Made by a program: the position numbers and the translations under genes. A DNA stretch of 64,000 nt, taken from assembly GCA_964457945.1 (NCBI GenBank), contig CAYWFX010000009.1, positions 1 to 64,000 on the forward strand, written 5' to 3'. Shown here in pieces: positions 60,205 through 64,000 of this stretch. The first letter of the stretch is position 1, and each line of letters starts with the position of its first letter. The notes below the pieces were generated by a model. It was not told the DNA's origin. It was given only the letters and a program-made list of their open reading frames with translations, and searched no databases. This stretch comes from PHAA01 sp964457945. Its GTDB lineage: Bacteria; Bacillota; Syntrophomonadia; Syntrophomonadales; Syntrophomonadaceae.

Positions 60205-61374
60205 TCACGACCACTTAAATGGCGGTGGCAGATGATATGTCACTTGGGGACTTTTTATACGTTCCAGCACTTTGGTGGCCAGGGCAGGAGGTAAAGTAAT
60301 ATAAACATGACTGGCTTCCGGCACATTCTGAGGTTCATAAACAGGCCGTCCCAAGTAATAGGTTCCAACTCGATTTAAATCTTCGTCAACAAAGAATTTA
60401 ACAACTTCCCCTAATTCTTCACAAAGCCAGGCAGCTGCTATGGAAGTCCCAAACAAGCCATCTTTATTCGACTTCAAGGATTCCCGTGCCAACACAATTA
60501 TATCATGTAGCCACTGTATACTTTGATATGCCAGATCGACTTGATCAAGGTTAAAAAAGGGTTGCACTTTCTGATCCTTATTTGAAGACTTTCTAGCAAT
60601 AATTGTTGTCTCCTTGGGAATCCACTCGAAAGTATCATTAATAATCTCAAACCCCACACTCTGAATCAGTCTGGATAGTGATTGAATAGTAAAATGCGTA
60701 GCATGGTCTGCTATTATAAGATCGAACGGATTCTTGGTGTAATCAGGCAATTGGAGAACTAATATACCATCAGGCTCCAATTTATCACCCAGTTTCATTA
60801 AAAAGTCACTCGGACATACGATATGCTCAAGCAGGTGAATCATGGTGATCAAATTGAATCTGCCGGGCACCACATCAGGCATATTAACCGAATACATGGC
60901 CTCGACTTGCTCTATTTGTTCAACCTCATTTTTATATTTTTCATTTAATTCTGTTCCTAGCAACGACCATCGCGGTCTGATTTGATTAAAAGCCTTCAGT
61001 AATGCCCCATTACCGCACCCGACGTCCAGTATTCGCCCTTCTTCAGGCAATGCAACTAGCGCAGCCAACTGCGCTAGTAGTCTTTCTGATCGAGCCGTCA
61101 TCTGACCAGATTCTACTACGAAAACCTGTTGTTCAGAACCACCCGCCTGATGATAAATAGAATAGGCTTGATATATCTCATCAATTGACTTCTGCCAAAG
61201 ACGATTCACGACCTTCTGAACACAACCACAGATTTCACAAATGCACAAATCACTTTGCGTAGCACACGGCTTACAATCGGAAGATACTTTATGTAATATC
61301 TCATATCCAGATATTTTCCTTAAAATTATACCTCCACAAACATGGCAATTAATTCCTTCATCCAAAGTCTTCAT
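60205..61374 (-). CDS. Zinc-ribbon class I methyltransferase (sugar C-methyltransferase-like)
   Basis: A 389-residue protein. The N-terminal 65 residues hold Cys pairs ('CHVCGG', 'CICEICGCVQ'), as in the putative zinc-binding domain of TylCIII/NovU-type sugar C-methyltransferases. The SAM core follows ('GRILDVGCGNGALLKAFNQI', 'FNLITMIHLLEHIVCPSDFL', 'LEPDGILVLQLPDY'). A C-terminal Rossmann-like part is 'GLFGTSIAAAWLCEEL', 'VKFFVDEDLNRVGTYYLGRP' and 'VYITLPPALATKVL', again like the C-methyltransferase family. Its start lies 17 bases inside the end of the upstream reductase gene, showing coupling. Confidence 0.85.
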   Translation of the reverse strand: MKTLDEGINCHVCGGIILRKISGYEILHKVSSDCKPCATQSDLCICEICGCVQKVVNRLWQKSIDEIYQAYSIYHQAGGSEQQVFVVESGQMTARSERLLAQLAALVALPEEGRILDVGCGNGALLKAFNQIRPRWSLLGTELNEKYKNEVEQIEQVEAMYSVNMPDVVPGRFNLITMIHLLEHIVCPSDFLMKLGDKLEPDGILVLQLPDYTKNPFDLIIADHATHFTIQSLSRLIQSVGFEIINDTFEWIPKETTIIARKSSNKDQKVQPFFNLDQVDLAYQSIQWLHDIIVLARESLKSNKDGLFGTSIAAAWLCEELGEVVKFFVDEDLNRVGTYYLGRPVYEPQNVPEASHVYITLPPALATKVLERIKSPQVTYHLPPPFKWS

Positions 61375-62263
61375 AATAAAACGCCTCTTCTTTTTCGGTA
61401 TTAATCACCCGCTCAATTATCTGCAACACATCAATTGGCGCCATTTGCAACTCTTCTTTTAATCTACTGATATCTAGGCTTGCATGTTTAGGTACCGATT
61501 CGATGCTTAATTCAGATTGTTTTACGAGAATTGGTTCTATTAGATTAGGGCTTGCACCTATAAGCTGCGCAATATACCTAGCTGCCTGTTCGTATGTAAT
61601 TTCCCTTTCGCCAGATACTTGTATAATCCCAGACAACTGTCTTTCTCCAATATCTTTCAAAGCCTGAACTGCAAATGCATCAATCACAGGTGAAAAGACC
61701 ATATCTGAGAATGGGTGTATCGGGCTACCGTTACGCAAATCCATTATCCATTTGTCAAACAATACTGTTCTGGGTCCTAAAACTTTTGTAAAACGAACAA
61801 CCGCTGATCGGTCTCCCATAGATAATAATTCCTTTTCCACTTGAGCCTTTTGTCGGCCATACTCAGTCAAAGGACACATCAGCTCATCTGCTTTTCTAAA
61901 TGGCAAGACTCCGTCGAAAACCAGGTTACTAGACGGAAAAACCACAAAAGCTCCTCCATCAACAAGTTTCTTTGCCAACTTTATTGTATTATGAACATTT
62001 ACCAAATAGCTTTCCCTCGGATTTTCCTGGCACTCTTTTAGGGAACTAACTGCCGCACAAAAATATGCTATAGAAATATTATTCGGTAGTTCTATATTGG
62101 TAATATCTTCTGCAAGATCAATGATAATCGCCCCTGCAGATGGTAACTTGCGCTTCCTGCTTGTCTCAACTACATTCTTGCCTGAACTGTTAAGGCAGGC
62201 TACCAGCGCACTTCCCATCATTCCCTCTGCACCTATTACAAGCCAAATTTCTTCTGATTTCAT
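61358..62263 (-). CDS. RmlD-like NAD(P)-dependent sugar reductase
   Basis: ATG 62263 is chosen because CGGAG lies 8 bases upstream; an in-frame GTG at 62281 lies before that site. The 301-residue protein is an SDR of the dTDP-4-dehydrorhamnose reductase group: 'WLVIGAEGMMGSALVACL' (nucleotide binding), 'FPSSNLVFDG' and 'TEYGRQKAQVEKELLSMGD' (Tyr-x-x-x-Lys). It also has 'GERQLSGIIQVSGEREITYE'. It would reduce a 4-keto sugar nucleotide, a natural partner for the C-methyltransferase just downstream. Specific sugar unknown. Confidence 0.83.
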   Translation of the reverse strand: MKSEEIWLVIGAEGMMGSALVACLNSSGKNVVETSRKRKLPSAGAIIIDLAEDITNIELPNNISIAYFCAAVSSLKECQENPRESYLVNVHNTIKLAKKLVDGGAFVVFPSSNLVFDGVLPFRKADELMCPLTEYGRQKAQVEKELLSMGDRSAVVRFTKVLGPRTVLFDKWIMDLRNGSPIHPFSDMVFSPVIDAFAVQALKDIGERQLSGIIQVSGEREITYEQAARYIAQLIGASPNLIEPILVKQSELSIESVPKHASLDISRLKEELQMAPIDVLQIIERVINTEKEEAFYYEDFG

Positions 62264-62390
62264 GTCAATTTCTCCGAACACAATTAAATCCTACCCGGGG
62301 TATAGATTGAAAAAATTGGTGCTATAAATTGTAAAACATCCTAATATTTCCGACTGTTCAAACCAGCATATGGCTTCTCTTACCAAGTTC

Positions 62391-63080
62391 TCATTTCTGA
62401 TATCGCTTGTTACAAGCCAGTACGAACAAGTAATGACACATGGGCAGAAAACCAGTGTGCACTACTTCGTCATTCATCCCAAATAGGAAAACATTATGAA
62501 ATTCCTTCAGCAGCAGTTCCTTCAATCGTTGGTGGTCGTAGAGATTAATATGGCCTATTCGACTGGCTTCAGAAGCATATGCCTCAGCAGCTATATTCGG
62601 CGTACCTATCAGGGCAAAGCCATCTTCATGTAAGTTATTAACGATGGTTTGCAGGAATAATTGTTCCTTTTCCTTGGCAATATGTTCAATAACATCCAGC
62701 GATACTACAGCATCGAAACTTCCAAACCGTACGCCTAAAAAATCAGCGGCAACAAAGTCCAAGCCTTTCCGGCTCAGGTTTTGCTCGGCCCAAGTAATGG
62801 CCCTTTTATCGAAATCCACTGCCAGCGTACGGGAAGCCACCTGTGCCAGGTGCAAGGTACCAAGTCCCTCATTGCATCCCAATTCCAAAACCTCTAAAGC
62901 CGGCTTGTCCCCTAAGATACGAGCAGCAAACTTGTATCGCGCAAAGGTAAAAAGCAAATGTCTAACATCACCTTTTATCTGGTGCGCAAAATATGGACTT
63001 AGGGTAAGTGTATCTTCTGTGACGCTTCCCATAACCTTCTGCCAGAGGACGTTTTCCTGCATGTTAATTCCGTCCTGCAT
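62391..63080 (-). CDS. Class I SAM-dependent methyltransferase
   Basis: About 229 residues with a textbook SAM fold: 'ALEVLELGCNEGLGTLHLAQ' (motif I), 'TLAVDFDKRAITWAEQNLSR', 'FDAVVSLDVIEHIAKEKEQL' (motif II) and 'LHEDGFALIGTPN' (motif III), ending 'YLFVLACNK'. GTG 63092, ATG 63080 and ATG 63062 are in frame; ATG 63080 has AGGTG upstream at 9 bases and ATG 63062 has GGACGG at 7. It resembles UbiE/Coq5-like methyltransferases found in O-antigen clusters. Target unknown. Confidence 0.85.
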   Translation of the reverse strand: MQDGINMQENVLWQKVMGSVTEDTLTLSPYFAHQIKGDVRHLLFTFARYKFAARILGDKPALEVLELGCNEGLGTLHLAQVASRTLAVDFDKRAITWAEQNLSRKGLDFVAADFLGVRFGSFDAVVSLDVIEHIAKEKEQLFLQTIVNNLHEDGFALIGTPNIAAEAYASEASRIGHINLYDHQRLKELLLKEFHNVFLFGMNDEVVHTGFLPMCHYLFVLACNKRYQK

Positions 63081-63221
63081 GTACAAATTCACCTTTCACC
63101 AGTAATGTCTGATTCTTTTTTCAATAATAATAGTTACCTAATATTTATCCATAGGAGTATAGCGTATATGTATCATTTCATCAAATTATGACCAATTAAA
63201 TTCAGAGTTTACTATATAAAG

Positions 63222-63884
63222 CTATTCAAAATATATAAAGGAGAAATCTCCACTAAAACACCATTCTTTATAAAGCCACTCCCATTCCTGGGGAGAAAAA
63301 AAAGCTTCACAAGTCAACTGCCAGTAAAGTAGATTAGCCTTTTCTCTTTCATTCCTATACGATTCCACCACTATATGCGAAATACCTTTTGAGACCCTTT
63401 CTATTTCTTGAATTGCCTTTTTCAAATCAAACAAATATAAATTGTGCAGGGTTGTTATTGAATAAACCAGGTCAAAAGAATTGTCCTCATAAGGTAAAGC
63501 CTGGGCTATCCCCAGTTGCAGAAATGGTTTTATCTCTTGCTTGGCATTATCAATAGCATACTGAGAAATATCCAGACCCACCACTTCTATTCCTGGAACT
63601 GCCTGGGTAAATTCATATAGCAAGAATCCTTTACCACAGCCTACATCCAATATTCTATGTCCCGGCTTAAGCTTATAATGTTCTGCCATGGCTTCGGCTA
63701 CTGCTCTCCATCTGCCATCATATCGGTAACCACCATAGCCATATTTTCTGTCTCCATCCCAATAGTCCTGGTCAAATTTCTTGGCTATTGGGGCACATTC
63801 GGCTTTATCATTTTGAGTTACTCTGTCTATATAATTTCTTTCTGTTTTTTTGTGTATAATCGAAACAAAATCTATATATGCCAT
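63222..63884 (-). CDS. Class I SAM-dependent methyltransferase
   Basis: A 220-residue protein. It opens with an Asp/Tyr-rich stretch 'FDQDYWDGDRKYGYGGYRYD' typical of sugar-cluster methyltransferases, followed by 'HRILDVGCGKGFLLYEFTQA' (motif I), 'IEVVGLDISQYAIDNAKQEI', 'NSFDLVYSITTLHNLY' and 'GISHIVVESYRNE'. It starts 19 bases after the stop of the partial gene upstream, with GAGGA before the ATG. Target unknown; it is the first complete gene of the minus-strand block within the window. Confidence 0.86.
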   Translation of the reverse strand: MAYIDFVSIIHKKTERNYIDRVTQNDKAECAPIAKKFDQDYWDGDRKYGYGGYRYDGRWRAVAEAMAEHYKLKPGHRILDVGCGKGFLLYEFTQAVPGIEVVGLDISQYAIDNAKQEIKPFLQLGIAQALPYEDNSFDLVYSITTLHNLYLFDLKKAIQEIERVSKGISHIVVESYRNEREKANLLYWQLTCEAFFSPQEWEWLYKEWCFSGDFSFIYFE

Positions 63885-63903
63885 TCAATCAAATCCTCTG
63901 TAT

Positions 63904-64000
63904 CTAATTCCGGCAAAGCTCCAAAGCACTTTCCATAATTTGTTCGATAGCCAGTCCATTTTTAGCTTTTAGATAAGCATGTGATCCATAACCTTTGCAG
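63904..64000 (-). CDS. 3' end of an unidentified gene, truncated by the window edge
   Basis: On the minus strand an open frame from the right edge ends at TAG 63906-63904 and encodes about 31 residues, finishing 'LAIEQIMESALELCRN'. It is too short to identify. The 19-base gap to the next start suggests it belongs to the same operon. Confidence 0.6.
   Translation of the reverse strand, partial: CKGYGSHAYLKAKNGLAIEQIMESALELCRN

Noticed and set aside
1..64000. tRNA, rRNA, CRISPR array or complete insertion sequence
   Set aside because: No cloverleaf-type, rRNA-like, regularly spaced repeat or transposase-coding sequence was recognised in the gene-free stretches; a covariance-model scan would be needed to exclude small RNAs.

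Overview
The window comes from a motile, low-to-medium GC member of the Firmicutes, probably a Clostridia-type anaerobe close to Syntrophomonas or Desulfotomaculum relatives. The genus is an inference and no rRNA gene is present to fix it. Evidence includes S-layer homology (SLH) domains, copper-amine-oxidase-like stalk domains, strong AGGAGG ribosome binding sites with many GTG/TTG starts, a degS-degU pair, and a late flagellar operon in Bacillus subtilis order (comFC, yvyF, flgM, flgN, flgK, flgL, yviE, fliW, csrA, fliD, hag).

Bases 1-29,600 are mainly a cell-envelope region. They hold a partial DUF218 protein, a ComK-like protein, SLH proteins including a subtilisin-like protease, a cell-wall amidase, and two SGNH-type surface proteins, one beside an MBOAT O-acyltransferase. 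They also hold an acyltransferase-3 protein, an ECF sigma/anti-sigma pair divergent from a large S-layer-like gene, a TolC-like protein, an RND efflux pump with its TetR regulator, a C-terminal processing protease, WecB and a phosphohexomutase. Two regulatory circuits can be read from the DNA. Two near-identical ECF promoters face away from each other between the sigma factor and the S-layer-like gene. Two near-identical TetR-type operators lie at the promoters of the TolC-like gene and of the adaptor-RND operon.

Bases 29,700-44,900 carry degSU and the late flagellar genes. FlgK, FlgL, FliD and flagellin are all much larger than usual. FlgK and FlgL share a homologous inserted module and FliD has three repeats of about 90 residues. 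The flagellin leader has a sigma-D type promoter and a hairpin that closely fits the CsrA-binding consensus, which suggests a FliW-CsrA-flagellin switch.

Bases 44,950-54,490 form a flagellin glycosylation island: a Maf-type transferase, a CMP-sugar synthase, a pseudaminic-acid-associated methylase, PseI, a hexapeptide acyltransferase, WbqC, PseG, a radical SAM protein, a decayed second pseG and PseB. PseC and a GNAT-type PseH are not in the window.

Bases 54,700-64,000 continue with sugar-tailoring genes, first on the plus strand (methyltransferase, B12-binding radical SAM protein with a TPR-like tail, PIG-L deacetylase) and then on the minus strand (nucleotide-sugar epimerase, RmlD-like reductase, four methyltransferases and the 3' end of one more gene). 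The enzyme content suggests a heavily methylated glycan on flagella or the cell surface. No tRNA, rRNA, CRISPR array or intact insertion sequence was recognised.
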